DNA of 64,000 bases from Nocardioides humi (GCF_006494775.1 NZ_CP041146.1:1488001-1552000); one strand, 5' to 3'; counted from the first letter of the stretch, positions 36,533 to 45,080 are shown. Numbers and translations are program-made. The notes: generated by a model from the letters alone, not told the origin.

Positions 36533-37030
36533 GTGAACGATCCGCAGATCTGGACCCTGATCGGGGTCTTCAGCGCGCTCATGCTCGCGTCGACCCGCTA
36601 CACCGTGTCCGCCCTCCGCGCGGAGATGAGGACGGGCCAGGCCGAGCTCGGCGGCCGGATCGACACGCTGGGCGGTCAACTGGTCGCGACCGAGAAGCGC
36701 CTGGAGCAGAAGATCGACGCCACCGCCGACCGGCTCGACGCCAAGATCGACGCCACCGCCGACCAGCTCGACGCCAAGATCGACGCCACCGCCGACCAGC
36801 TCAACGCCAAGATCGACGCCACCGCCGACCGGCTCGACGCCAAGATCGACGCCACCGCCGACCGGCTCGACGCGAGGATCGACACGATCGCCAACAGGTC
36901 GGATGCGAAGCACGACCACCTCACCGAGGTCTTCGGCGTCCGGCTCGACTCCATCGACCATCGGCTCGGAGCGGTCGAGGACGACCTCAAGATCGTCAAG
37001 GCACACCTGCTGCGCCATCCGGCCGCCTGA
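36533..37030 (+). CDS. Membrane-anchored coiled-coil protein with 11-residue repeats
   Basis: A 165-residue protein with a short N-terminal membrane helix (WTLIGVFSALMLAST, ~6-22) and then one long coiled coil. Its core is an 11-residue repeat (DAKIDATADQL type), five copies at ~60-114. An 11-residue period favours a right-handed or straight coiled coil, as in apolipoprotein-like or LEA-like proteins. GTG at 36533 is chosen as start because GAAGAGG lies 8 bases upstream. Similar short proteins are common in Nocardioides with no assigned role; a scaffold or phage-holin-like anchor are both possible. Confidence 0.65.
   Translation: MNDPQIWTLIGVFSALMLASTRYTVSALRAEMRTGQAELGGRIDTLGGQLVATEKRLEQKIDATADRLDAKIDATADQLDAKIDATADQLNAKIDATADRLDAKIDATADRLDARIDTIANRSDAKHDHLTEVFGVRLDSIDHRLGAVEDDLKIVKAHLLRHPAA
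36710..36874 (+). repeat. Five 33-bp tandem repeats
   Basis: Units begin with AAGATCGACGCC at 36710, 36743, 36776, 36809 and 36842, with few differences. They encode the 11-residue coiled-coil repeat and are a likely site of copy-number change. They have no spacers, so not CRISPR. Confidence 0.9.
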
Positions 37031-37079
37031 CCGGTCACTGGGGGCCGGACACGGGGGACATCCGGCCCGGACCGAGACT

Positions 37080-37095
37080 TGTCATCCGGGTGAGC
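37080..37095. promoter_or_regulatory. Island dyad, site 7 (before the amine oxidase operon)
   Basis: TGTCA-TCCGGG-TGAGC, 71 bases before the first gene of the pair. TTGTCATCCGSGTGAGCAWT is shared with site 5. Confidence 0.55.
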
Positions 37096-37166
37096 AATTC
37101 GGGCCCGAGTACGGCGGCCTGGCGTCGGTCCGCTCAACGGTCCGTGAACATGGGCGATGCTGGGCT

Positions 37167-37890
37167 ATGCGTCGACTCCTGCTCAGCGCCGCCACCGCGG
37201 TCGCCCTGGTCGCCGGTGGCCTGGTCCTGCAGTGGGTCCCCTCCCCGGCGCGCCGGGCAGCGGCGCCAGCCCCGGTGGTGGCGACGAGTTCACGGTGGCC
37301 GGTGACGGCAGCCTGCCCGAGCAGCGACCCGCGTTACGCGAGCCGGGCGCTCCGCTGAGCACGGCCGAGCGCGGGTACGCCATCGGCCTCGCACTGACCG
37401 CGCTACCCGGTTCGAGTCGCGACGTGCTGGACCAGCCCGGGGCCGAGGTGCTGGCCGCCGACCTACCCGCGCCGTCCGAGCGGGCCGGACGCCGACGGGT
37501 CGAGGTCTCGGCGTACGACTATGACGACAACCGGCTGCACCAGGTCCTCCTCGACCTCGCCACCGGTCGCGTCATCGCCGAGCAGACACTGCGCGGCGTC
37601 CAGCTGCCGCCGTCGGCGGCCGAGACCCAGGTGGCCATCGACCTGGCGCTGTCGGCGATGCCGGCGCCCGCCTTCGTCGACCAGTTCCGCCAGCTCACGG
37701 GCGGACCGCTGCTCACCCCGAGCAGGTCGGGGTGATCGCCGGCACGACCTCGGGCTGCGGTCAGAACCGTTGCGTGCAGCTCCTGGTGGCACTTCCGTCG
37801 GGCCGCTACCTGAGCACCGACGACTTCGTGGTGAACCTCAGCCGCCGCACGGTGACGCTGCTCCCGGCGGGCGGGCACCGCCATGGTTGA
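37167..37890 (+). pseudogene. Secreted protein resembling the N-terminal domains of copper amine oxidase, frameshifted twice
   Basis: About 241 residues if one G is added at the CCCCGG run near 37243-37248 and one C at the CCCC run at 37716-37719. A signal peptide (MRRLLLSAATAVALVAGG) precedes a region with PLSTAERGYAIGLALTAL and VSAYDYDDNRLHQVLLDL, ATGRVIAEQTLRGVQLPP, which looks like the N2/N3 domains of copper amine oxidases. It ends inside the start of the next gene (8-base overlap), which encodes the catalytic domain. The split is unusual. The domain match is by eye and moderately sure. Confidence 0.6.
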
Positions 37891-39879
37891 GCGCCTCCGT
37901 CGTCCGTCTCGCCTGGCGGCGCTGGGCTGCTCCGCGCTGCTCGCCTGGTCGGGCGTCCTGGCGGGAACAGCACCGTCCGGCGCCGCCGACCCCGCCGGCT
38001 CGAGTCCCGGCAACGCAGGTGCGGCCGAGGAGCCGGACTGCGGCACCGCTCTCGTCACGCGCACCCTCTCCACCGGCTCCGCCTGGCGGATGTGTGCTCG
38101 GATCCACCCGTTCAAGGGTCTGGTGCTCGAGGACGTCCAGTTCCGGCCCGCGACCGGCGAGCGCGAGCACCCCGGCTGGATGCGGGTGATCGGATCCCTC
38201 TACCTCGCCCAGCTCAACGTGCCCTACGACACCGGCCAAGCGGCCTTCGACGACATCACCGACGTCGGCTTCGGCGACGGGCAGCTGCTGACCCAGACAC
38301 CCGAGACCTGCGACGGCGACACCCTGGACGTCGAGCAGTCCTTCCTGCGCGGCCTCCAGCTCGTCGAACGCACCATCCCCGGGATCTGCGTACGCGAGAC
38401 CGAGACCGGACTGGGGTGGCACTCGCAGGAGACGTGGGCGGAGACCGGGGACCGCTACGTGCAACAAGGCCGTGCCCTGGAGGTGTCGTCACTGTCGAAA
38501 GCGGGCTGGTACGAGTACCAGCAGAGGGTCACCCTCACCGACCAGGGAACGATCACCGTCGGCCTCGGCGCCGCAGGCGACCTGGCCCCGGCGAGTTCTT
38601 CTTCCCCACCGACCCCGATCTTGGCTGGGCACTCGGGAAGGAGGGCGCGGCGAACGACGACCGCCACGCGGCCTCGCACTGGCACAACGCGATCTACCGC
38701 GTCGACTTCGCCGTCGACACCGACGACGGCAGCGGGACGCAGCGAGTGGAGCAGTGGGACTACGAGCGCGATCCCGAACGGCCCGCTCGTCTACGGGGGT
38801 CCGGGACGCTGCGCGCCCAGGCGTTCCGCGCGGAGGACGACACCGCGCCGACCACCTGGTGGCGGGTGGTCAACCCGGCATCGCTGAACGGCGACGGACA
38901 CGCTCGCTCGTACGAGATCGTCAACGAGGGCAGCCGGGATCCCTACCGGACCCTCACCCGGCCCGAGATCAGCTTCACCAACGACCACCCGTGCCAGGAG
39001 TACGCCTCGGGCAACCTCAACGCAGGGTGCCCCAACCAGTCGGTGTCCGACTACGTCGCCGCCGAGACGGCGCCGCTGACCGACCCCGTCGCCTGGGTCA
39101 GCGTCGGCTACCACCACATCCCCCGCGACGAGGACCAGTCCCCGATGCCGGTGCACTGGCAGAGCTTCTCCCTGGTGCCGCGCGATCTGCTGGCCCAGCA
39201 GGCCGTCACTCCGGCCGAGCGCTCCTGCGACAACGGACTGACCACCGGCGCGATCGGATCATGCGCCGCGATCAGCGCCGGTCCGCCGACCATCGCCGTC
39301 GACCGAGCGACACCGGCGTCCGGGGCCCTCCTCACCGCCGACACCGGGACGTGGCGCGTGACGCGGACGACGCTGTCGTACCAGTTCCTGTGGCTGCGCG
39401 ACGGGGCGCCGATCTTCACCACCGGCGAGGACGGGCTGCCGACGGCCGCCACCGGCGAGACCTACCGTCTCACCGACGCGGACGTCGGGCACCGGATCAC
39501 GGTGCAGGTGACCGCGTCGGCAGCCGGAGTGATCCCGGGCAGTGCCACCTCTGCGCCACTCACCGTGCCGGCGCCTTCCGCCGTCCTGCCGCCCAGCAGT
39601 GGCGCGGTGCGTATCCAGCCGAAGCTGAAGCTCAAGCTGAAGAAGTCGAGGAACGGCCGGCCGCGGTTGCGCATCGTGGTGCGTGGAGACCACGGTCCCG
39701 GTGAGGGTGTCGTGCTGATCCGCCGCCAGGGTCGTACGATCGCGACCGCGGTGCTGCGCGGCGGTCGCGTCGTCGTACGGCTGCCGCGCGTCGGCAAGCG
39801 CTACCGAGTCAAAGTCGTCTATCCCGGCGACCAGCGCTATCTGAAGGTGACCGCCAAAGCCCGAGTGCCCAGGTCGTGA
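37883..39879 (+). pseudogene. Secreted copper amine oxidase, catalytic domain with Ig-like and basic tail, frameshifted
   Basis: About 665 residues if one G is restored near 38586-38591 (links GDLAP to GEFFFPTDPD). A signal peptide is followed by the catalytic domain: HWH (after AAS) gives two copper ligands and YHHIPRDEDQSPMP the third His. The topaquinone site reads GWYEY instead of NYDY, so the Tyr is present but the usual Asn before it is Trp. A C-terminal Ig-like domain (~PTIAVDRATPASG) and a Lys/Arg-rich tail follow. If active it would oxidise primary amines to aldehydes, releasing H2O2 and ammonia, outside the cell. Overlaps the preceding gene by 8 bases. Confidence 0.75.
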
Positions 39880-39891
39880 GCGGCGCGATCT

Positions 39892-39907
39892 TGTCACCCG
39901 CATCGCA
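39892..39907. promoter_or_regulatory. Island dyad, weak site 8 (after the amine oxidase)
   Basis: TGTCA-CCCGCA-TCGCA has a good left arm and a poor right arm. No gene start follows closely, so it may be chance or a relic. The rest of the 263-bp gap holds only a terminator. Confidence 0.25.
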
Positions 39908-40082
39908 AACTCCGCACGGATCTTGCCCCGTTGACCCGAACGCCCGTCGCCATCGCTCGCGACATGGATGAATCGACGCGGACACCGCCTCTCCGGCCCT
40001 CCCGCCGGGAAGCGCAGCCATCGCCGGGCCCGGAGCGTGTCCCGAGAGTCCGGGCCCGGCGCGCGCGGAGGCCACTGTCCAC

Positions 40083-40120
40083 CGCGAACCCCGGGGCCTC
40101 CTGCGGCCTCGGGGTTCGCG
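40083..40120. terminator. Bidirectional terminator between amine oxidase and XRE-2
   Basis: GCGAACCCCGGGGCC and GGCCTCGGGGTTCGC pair over 15 positions with one G-T wobble around a 6-base loop. Confidence 0.75.
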
Positions 40121-40142
40121 CTCTGCTCCGCGACCGGCGTCG

Positions 40143-40427
40143 TCAGCGCCCGACAGTGAGGTCAGGCGCCCCCGGTGGCAGCAGGTCGGCGATCGTGATC
40201 CCCAGAGCCTGAGACACGGCCACGAGGGTCAGCAGCTCCGGGTTGAGCGGCGTACCGGGCTTGGACTCGCCCTTCTCGTACTTCTGGTAGGTCTGTGTCG
40301 CGATCCCGGCTCGTGTCGCGACAGCGCGCTGGCTGCATCCGGCGGCGGCGCGCGCCCGCTTCAGAGCGTGGCCGATCTCGCGCGCGTAGGCCGCCCAGGC
40401 CGGAGATGTCCTTCGGGGATCTTGCAC
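40143..40427 (-). CDS. XRE-family helix-turn-helix regulator (island copy 2)
   Basis: About 94 residues: helix-turn-helix with CSQRAVATRAGIATQTYQKY, then EKGESKPGTPLNPEL and a tail ending LLPPGAPDLTVGR. Paralogue of XRE-1. The GTG start is chosen by alignment to XRE-1; an in-frame ATG at 40466 would add 13 residues but lies inside the CATACCAGTATG palindrome and has no ribosome-binding site. The gene is divergent from the DUF6907 gene and probably controls both through that palindrome (inference). Confidence 0.75.
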   Translation of the reverse strand: MQDPRRTSPAWAAYAREIGHALKRARAAAGCSQRAVATRAGIATQTYQKYEKGESKPGTPLNPELLTLVAVSQALGITIADLLPPGAPDLTVGR

Positions 40428-40463
40428 CTGACCACTTTGGCCCAGCGCACCGCTTTGATCGAG

Positions 40464-40475
40464 CATACTGGTATG
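40464..40475. promoter_or_regulatory. CATACCAGTATG palindrome between XRE-2 and the DUF6907 gene
   Basis: On the minus strand this reads exactly like the site before XRE-1, in the same orientation, 36 bases from the chosen XRE-2 start. Confidence 0.6.
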
Positions 40476-40581
40476 GGAATACGGCCACGAGAGGATCAGT
40501 CTGTGGAGAAGCACAGCACAGAGGGCACCCATGTCGGCACCTCTTCCTATCTTCGCAGCAACGCGACATTCGGAGGCGGAT

Positions 40582-40914
40582 ATGGACCATCGACGACCTA
40601 CCTGGCTGCTTGAGCCCTGTCCTGCATGGTGCACCCGCGAGCACGTCGAGGACGACCACCCCGAGGATCGGTACCACTCCAGCGAGGCGAGCGTCGTTCC
40701 GGCCATCGCCACCGACGAGGACAGGCTGCCGCCGTCCGCCTCCGCGGATGCCGTAGAACTCATCGTCGGGATGACCCGGCCCGTCGGCGAGCTCATCGAG
40801 TGGGTCACCATCGAGCCCAGCCTGTCCCGCCAGCCGCGGCTGACCCTGACCCGCGAGTCCGCTCAACGACTCCTCGACGCCCTGGCCGAGCAATTGGCCC
40901 TCACCGCCCGCTGA
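40582..40914 (+). CDS. DUF6907-like small protein
   Basis: A 110-residue protein beginning with CPAWCTREHVEDDHPEDRYH, the Cys/His pattern I associate with DUF6907 proteins of actinobacteria, which may bind a metal. The C-terminal part has an IEPSLSRQPRLTLT strand and a final helix. GGAGGC lies 5 bases before the ATG. The family is often next to XRE regulators; its role is unknown. Pairing with XRE-2 across a palindrome suggests a small regulator/effector unit. Confidence 0.7.
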   Translation: MDHRRPTWLLEPCPAWCTREHVEDDHPEDRYHSSEASVVPAIATDEDRLPPSASADAVELIVGMTRPVGELIEWVTIEPSLSRQPRLTLTRESAQRLLDALAEQLALTAR

Positions 40915-40950
40915 GCCACCTCACGAGCCAGCAGAGCCGGAGAAAGCGCC

Positions 40951-40988
40951 GAGGCCGGCTCCCGCCGTCCGGCGGGGGTTCCGGCCTC
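40951..40988. terminator. Hairpin after the DUF6907 gene
   Basis: GAGGCCGG pairs with CCGGCCTC and, inside, CCCGCCG with CGGCGGG. It lies between the converging DUF6907 and hemerythrin genes. Confidence 0.7.
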
Positions 40989-41071
40989 CACTTCCCAATC
41001 CCCCAGAGGAGGTGGGCGATAGCTCGACGTTAGCATCCGGCGGGCGGGGCGAGCGCCAGCCCTGCGGCGGC

Positions 41072-41620
41072 TCACGCGTCCTGCAGCAGGCCCTCCCGCT
41101 GCGCGGCGGCGACGATCCGTCGTACGTTCTCGACGGCACCGCAGCGCTCGTCGATCAGCGCGTTGCGGCGGGCCGCCCACTTCTCACCGAGATCCCAGCG
41201 CACGCGGGTCGAGACCTCGGTGCGGGCGGGCTCGAGGATGCTGAGCTCCTCCTCGGCGATGTGGTGGGCGACCAGGTTGCTGAGCTCCTCCACGGCGTCG
41301 GCGAACGCCTGGGTGTCGGTGCCCTTGAGCTCGAGGAGGGACAGCAGGGCGTCGTTGCCCTCGGCGTGCTCCTCCCGGCCGTGCTCGACGTCGTGGGCGT
41401 CGATGTCGGCGGCGGCCTTGCGCAGGACGGGATAGACCAGCTCCTCCTCCGCCTCGCCGTGGGCGACGAGGACGTCGGCGAAGGCCCGTCGTACGGCGTC
41501 GCGGTCGGCCGTGCCGAGACGCATCTGGGACAGCAGCTGCTCGAAGCGCCGGTGGTCGTCGCTGATCAGGTCGATGACGTCGCCCGAGGTGGGGCGGCCC
41601 AGGTCGATTCCGGAGGTCAT
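41072..41620 (-). CDS. Hemerythrin (HHE) domain protein
   Basis: A 182-residue four-helix protein with the HHE pattern: an early DDHRRFEQLL, then HGEAEEELVYP, then VEHGREEHAEG and HHIAEEELSIL, giving the His and Glu ligands of a di-iron site. Such proteins bind oxygen, nitric oxide or iron, or take part in stress responses. Cytoplasmic. No operon partner is evident on this strand within 50 bases except the SCO6745-family gene upstream. Confidence 0.85.
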   Translation of the reverse strand: MTSGIDLGRPTSGDVIDLISDDHRRFEQLLSQMRLGTADRDAVRRAFADVLVAHGEAEEELVYPVLRKAAADIDAHDVEHGREEHAEGNDALLSLLELKGTDTQAFADAVEELSNLVAHHIAEEELSILEPARTEVSTRVRWDLGEKWAARRNALIDERCGAVENVRRIVAAAQREGLLQDA

Positions 41621-41671
41621 GGCGCGCAGGTACCCGGAGCGATCCGGCGCAACCGTGCGGGCCTCGGGCGG

Positions 41672-42541
41672 TCAGTCGGACAGGTCCAGCCCCATCGGCG
41701 ACCTGGTCGGGATCTCCCCTGCCGCCACGATCGCCGCCCGCACGGGGGCGAGCGCCGTCAGCAGGTCGTCGACCTCGTCGTCGCCGAGGACGGCGTACGC
41801 CGGCGCCGCCAGGTCGTCCGTCGTCTCCTCGATCCGCTCCTTCACCGCGCGCCCGCGCTCGGTGAGGTGTCCGGCGGGATCGACGAGACCGCGCTGGCGC
41901 ATCCCGTCGAGGATCGCGTCCCACTCGGCGTCCGTCAGGTGCCGCGCGGTGCGGTAGACCGCGGCCGGCGTACCCGTGGCGAGCGCGTGGAGGACGTGGG
42001 CCTCGCGGCCACCGATCCCCGCGGCGGTCAGTGCGGCGACGTGCCCGTCGCCGCGATGCTCGCGCAGCAGGGTGGCGGCGTGCCAGAGCCGGGCCAGCGC
42101 CTCGTCCGGCACCGGCAGCGCGCGGTTGGCCGCGAACAGCGGCCGGCCCTCGAGCGGCGCTGCGGCGGCAGCGCGCTCGGCCAGCTCGGCGGCTCGCTCG
42201 ACGCCGGGGACGGGCGCCGCGGTGCCGAGCTGCCGGCGCAGCGCCGCGACCGAGCCGTCGAGGCGGGCCCGCAGTGCCGCCTCCGGAGCCGCGAAGGCCC
42301 AGGCGTCCGGGAGGGCACGGGCGACGTGACCCAGGTCGAAGTTGTGGAACAGCGCGTGCACCAGCTCGGCCGGCGCCGGGCCGAGGGGTGCGGCGCGTCC
42401 GGCGAAGTAGCCCATCCAGAACCCGCGGTAGCCGGCGGCCGCCAGCGCCGAGAGCGGCTCCGGCGAGAAGTACGTGACGGCGTGCACCGGCTCGATCGAC
42501 CGCCACACCGCGCGGGCGACGTCCGCCCGCGGATGCCTCAC
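41672..42541 (-). CDS. SCO6745-family protein
   Basis: A 289-residue, mostly helical protein with HPVHAVTYFSPE-like N-terminus (here IEPVHAVTYFSPEPL) and GYRGFWMGYFAGRAAPLG, which I recognise from the SCO6745 family of actinobacteria. A winged-helix-like C-terminal part (LTDAEWDAILDGMRQRGLVDPAGHLTERG) suggests DNA binding. Function unknown. The GTG start lies 1 base after the flavoprotein stop, so the two are coupled; GGGGC is the ribosome-binding site. Confidence 0.72.
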   Translation of the reverse strand: MRHPRADVARAVWRSIEPVHAVTYFSPEPLSALAAAGYRGFWMGYFAGRAAPLGPAPAELVHALFHNFDLGHVARALPDAWAFAAPEAALRARLDGSVAALRRQLGTAAPVPGVERAAELAERAAAAAPLEGRPLFAANRALPVPDEALARLWHAATLLREHRGDGHVAALTAAGIGGREAHVLHALATGTPAAVYRTARHLTDAEWDAILDGMRQRGLVDPAGHLTERGRAVKERIEETTDDLAAPAYAVLGDDEVDDLLTALAPVRAAIVAAGEIPTRSPMGLDLSD

Positions 42542-42542
42542 G

Positions 42543-44270
42543 TCACGCCCCACGCAGCGGTGCGGGGGCCTCGCCGGCGGGCGCGGGCGACGACCGGAGC
42601 GACTCCAGGTACCCGTGCACGAGCGACACCGCCGACGCGCCCTCGCCGCTGGCGGCGGCGACCCGCTTCATCGAGCCGGAGCGGATGTCGCCGGCGGCGA
42701 AGATGCCGGGGACGCAGGTGGTGAGGTTCTCCGGCGGGAGGCCGTCGACCCAGCACTCGGTGGGCACGTCGCGGCCGGTGAGGACGAAGCCGCGCTCGTC
42801 GCGGAGTACGTCGGCGGGCAGCCAGTCGCAGTGGGGTGCGGCGCCGATCAGCAGGAAGAGCCCGCCCGCGGCGACCCGCTCCTCCTGCCGCGTGCGGACG
42901 TCGCACAGCTGCAGCCACCCCAGCTGGCCGCTGTCGTCGGGGCCGCCGTCGACGATCTCCGTGCACGGACGCACGTCGATCCGCGGGTTCCACGAGATCT
43001 CGCCGATGAGGTACGTCGACATGGTCGCGGCCAGGTCCTCGCGCCGGATCAGGATCGTGACCGAGCGCGCGAACCGGGCCAGGTGCACGGCGGCCTGTCC
43101 CGCGGAGTTGCCGCCGCCGACGACGTACACGTCGCGGTCCTCCATCTCGCGCGCGGCGGTCATCGCGGCGCCGTAGTTGACGCCGGCGCCGACGAGATCC
43201 TCCAGCGGCGCGATGCCGAGGCGCCGGTAGGCGACCCCGGAGGCGACGAGGACCGAGCGGGCGCGGACCTCCCCTCCCTCGGTCACCACGGTGTGCGGCG
43301 CGCCGTCGGCGCCCGGCTCCAGGCCCACCACCGGCCAGCCGGTGAAGAAGCGGGCGCCGAACCGGATCGCCTGGGTCCGCGCCCGCTGTCCCAACCGCAT
43401 GCCGGAGATGCCGCGCGGGAAGCCGAGGTAGTTGCGGATCATCGAGCTGGTGCCGGCCTGCCCGCCGATCACCTCCTGCTCGAGGACGACGGTGCTCAGT
43501 CCCTCGGACGCGCCGTAGACCGCGGCGGCGAGACCGGCCGGGCCGGCCCCGACGATGGCGAGGTCGACCACGGTGTCCACCTCGATGTCGGAGGGCCGGC
43601 CGTAGATCAGCGCGGCCAGCTCCCGCACCGACTGCGGTGCGACGACCGGCAGCCGACCGAACGGCTTGGCCGCCAGGTGCACCAACGGGTACGACGGCGG
43701 GCCGTCGTACAGCGCGAGGGCCTCCTCGCCCTGCGGGGAGTCCGGCGGGTAGGTCCGGTACGGGAAGCCGGTCCGGTCCAGGAAGTCGCGCACCGCCAGC
43801 GCGAGCGGCGAGGCGTCGGGCGCGATCACCCGCACCGAGTCGACCTCCGAGGACGCGACCGTCGCACCCCAGTCGCTGAGCAGCTCGACGATCGCGTAGT
43901 GGAACTCCTCGTCGCGGCGCCCCTGGGGCAGCACGAGGTAGGTGTCGAACTTGCCCTTGGCGAGATAGGGCCGCAGCGACTCGGTGTCGGCTGCGAAGCG
44001 GGCGATCGGGATGGCGACGATCCGCCGGGCGGTCGGGACGAGCGCCCGCCAGTCGTGCATCGCGACGAGCACGTTCTCGTCGGGCAGCTCGGAGTCGGTC
44101 ACGACGAGGGCGACCGGCTGCCCGGACCGGCGCACCGCCTTCAGGAGGGCGTTCGCCTCGGCGACGCTGCGGGCGGAGCGGACGTCGTACTCGCGCTCGT
44201 AGCGGTGGAACTGCTCGGTCAGGACGTCGATCTCGTCGGCGGAGACGAGAAGGATGATGGGGTCGGCCAC
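42543..44270 (-). CDS. Receiver-domain/thioredoxin-reductase-like flavoprotein fusion
   Basis: A 575-residue fusion. Residues 1-~120 look like a response-regulator receiver (ILLVSADE at the start, phospho-acceptor-type Asp in LVVTDSELPDE). A thioredoxin-like part follows (~130-215), then a flavoprotein of the thioredoxin-reductase fold: FAD motif GAGPAG, NADPH motif GGGNSAGQAA, and GIFAAGDIR near the end. The CxxC redox pair is absent (GAAMTA in its place), as in the known fused branch. A redox-sensing role with phosphorylation or dimer input is inferred. GTG start preceded by a weak GGA. Confidence 0.85.
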   Translation of the reverse strand: MADPIILLVSADEIDVLTEQFHRYEREYDVRSARSVAEANALLKAVRRSGQPVALVVTDSELPDENVLVAMHDWRALVPTARRIVAIPIARFAADTESLRPYLAKGKFDTYLVLPQGRRDEEFHYAIVELLSDWGATVASSEVDSVRVIAPDASPLALAVRDFLDRTGFPYRTYPPDSPQGEEALALYDGPPSYPLVHLAAKPFGRLPVVAPQSVRELAALIYGRPSDIEVDTVVDLAIVGAGPAGLAAAVYGASEGLSTVVLEQEVIGGQAGTSSMIRNYLGFPRGISGMRLGQRARTQAIRFGARFFTGWPVVGLEPGADGAPHTVVTEGGEVRARSVLVASGVAYRRLGIAPLEDLVGAGVNYGAAMTAAREMEDRDVYVVGGGNSAGQAAVHLARFARSVTILIRREDLAATMSTYLIGEISWNPRIDVRPCTEIVDGGPDDSGQLGWLQLCDVRTRQEERVAAGGLFLLIGAAPHCDWLPADVLRDERGFVLTGRDVPTECWVDGLPPENLTTCVPGIFAAGDIRSGSMKRVAAASGEGASAVSLVHGYLESLRSSPAPAGEAPAPLRGA

Positions 44271-44362
44271 GGATCCAGTGTGAGGGCTGTGGAAAGCCAC
44301 CGGCCAGTGTCGGGCCCTCGGCCCACGATCCTGGCATGAAGAGGATCTCGGGTCAGGAGACG

Positions 44363-44391
44363 AGGTACCTTGGTGTAGGTACGGTACCTAC
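44363..44391. promoter_or_regulatory. Twin palindromic operators of the toxin-antitoxin operon
   Basis: GTAGGTACGGTACCTAC (44375-44391) is a perfect 17-bp palindrome and AGGTACCT (44363-44370) a shorter one sharing the core. They sit just before the AGGAGG of the antitoxin gene, as expected for autoregulation by a Phd/YefM antitoxin. Confidence 0.75.
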
Positions 44392-44405
44392 AGGAGGCGA
44401 TCGCC

Positions 44406-44657
44406 ATGACGACCATCACGAGCAGGGAGTTCAACCGCGATGTCAGCGCGGCGAAGCGCGCCGCACTGGAGGGACCGGTCATGGTCACCGACCACGGCGA
44501 GCCGTCCCACGTCCTGCTGTCGATCGAGGACTACCGCCGCCTGCGACGGCAGGCCGGGACCCTCGCCGACCGACTGGCCGGGCCTCCGGGGTCGGAGGAC
44601 ATCGAGATTCCGATCCCCCCACGCAAGGTGGAGCCGTTCCGCCCCCTCGACCTGTGA
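44406..44657 (+). CDS. Phd/YefM-type antitoxin
   Basis: An 83-residue antitoxin: MTTITSREFNRDVSAAKRAA is the Phd/YefM DNA-binding start, HVLLSIEDYRRL the middle strand-helix, and the C-terminal ~25 residues are disordered and would wrap the toxin. ATG with AGGAGG close upstream. Its stop overlaps the toxin start by 4 bases. Confidence 0.88.
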   Translation: MTTITSREFNRDVSAAKRAALEGPVMVTDHGEPSHVLLSIEDYRRLRRQAGTLADRLAGPPGSEDIEIPIPPRKVEPFRPLDL

Positions 44658-45070
44658 GGCATCTTCTCGACACCAATATCGTCAGCGACCTGTACCGCAG
44701 GCGCCCGTCGGTCGTGGCCTGGACCAAGCAGCATCCCGATGAGGATTTCGCGATCAGCACGATCACACTGTTCGAGCTCGAGCACGGCATCCTGCTGCTC
44801 GAACGACGCGATCCCCGACAGGCAAAACCGCTGCGACGCTGGTTCGACAGCAAGGTGGTCCCGGACTTCGAGAGGACGACCCTTCCGGTCGACACGGCCG
44901 TCGCGTCCCGCGCCGCGGCGCTCCACGTGCCCGATCCGATGCCGATCGACGACGCCTACATCGCGGCGACCGCGCTGGTCCACGGCCTGACCGTGGTCAC
45001 CCGCAATGTCGCCGACTTCGCGCGGACCGGCGTACCGGTCGTCAACCCCCACGACCCTAGCAGCGCCTAG
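44654..45070 (+). CDS. PIN-domain toxin (VapC-type)
   Basis: A 138-residue PIN ribonuclease: LLDTNIVSDL gives the first acidic residue, FELEHGI the second, DDAYIAATALVHG and TRNVADF the others of the four-acid metal site. It would cleave RNA when freed from the antitoxin. GTG start within the antitoxin stop (GTGA). A YefM-type antitoxin with a PIN toxin is a recognised combination. Confidence 0.88.
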   Translation: MRHLLDTNIVSDLYRRRPSVVAWTKQHPDEDFAISTITLFELEHGILLLERRDPRQAKPLRRWFDSKVVPDFERTTLPVDTAVASRAAALHVPDPMPIDDAYIAATALVHGLTVVTRNVADFARTGVPVVNPHDPSSA

Positions 45071-45080
45071 GTTTGCCGAT

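Noticed and set aside
36710..36874. Possible CRISPR array
   Set aside because: The units are contiguous without spacers and translate in one frame as a coiled coil.
39931..40212. Small plus-strand frame after the amine oxidase
   Set aside because: It runs through a strong terminator and into the XRE-2 gene, has Arg/Pro-rich low-complexity sequence and no ribosome-binding site.
42543..44270. Missing CxxC as a defect of the thioredoxin-reductase-like fusion
   Set aside because: The related fused branch is known to lack this pair, so its absence is a family trait.
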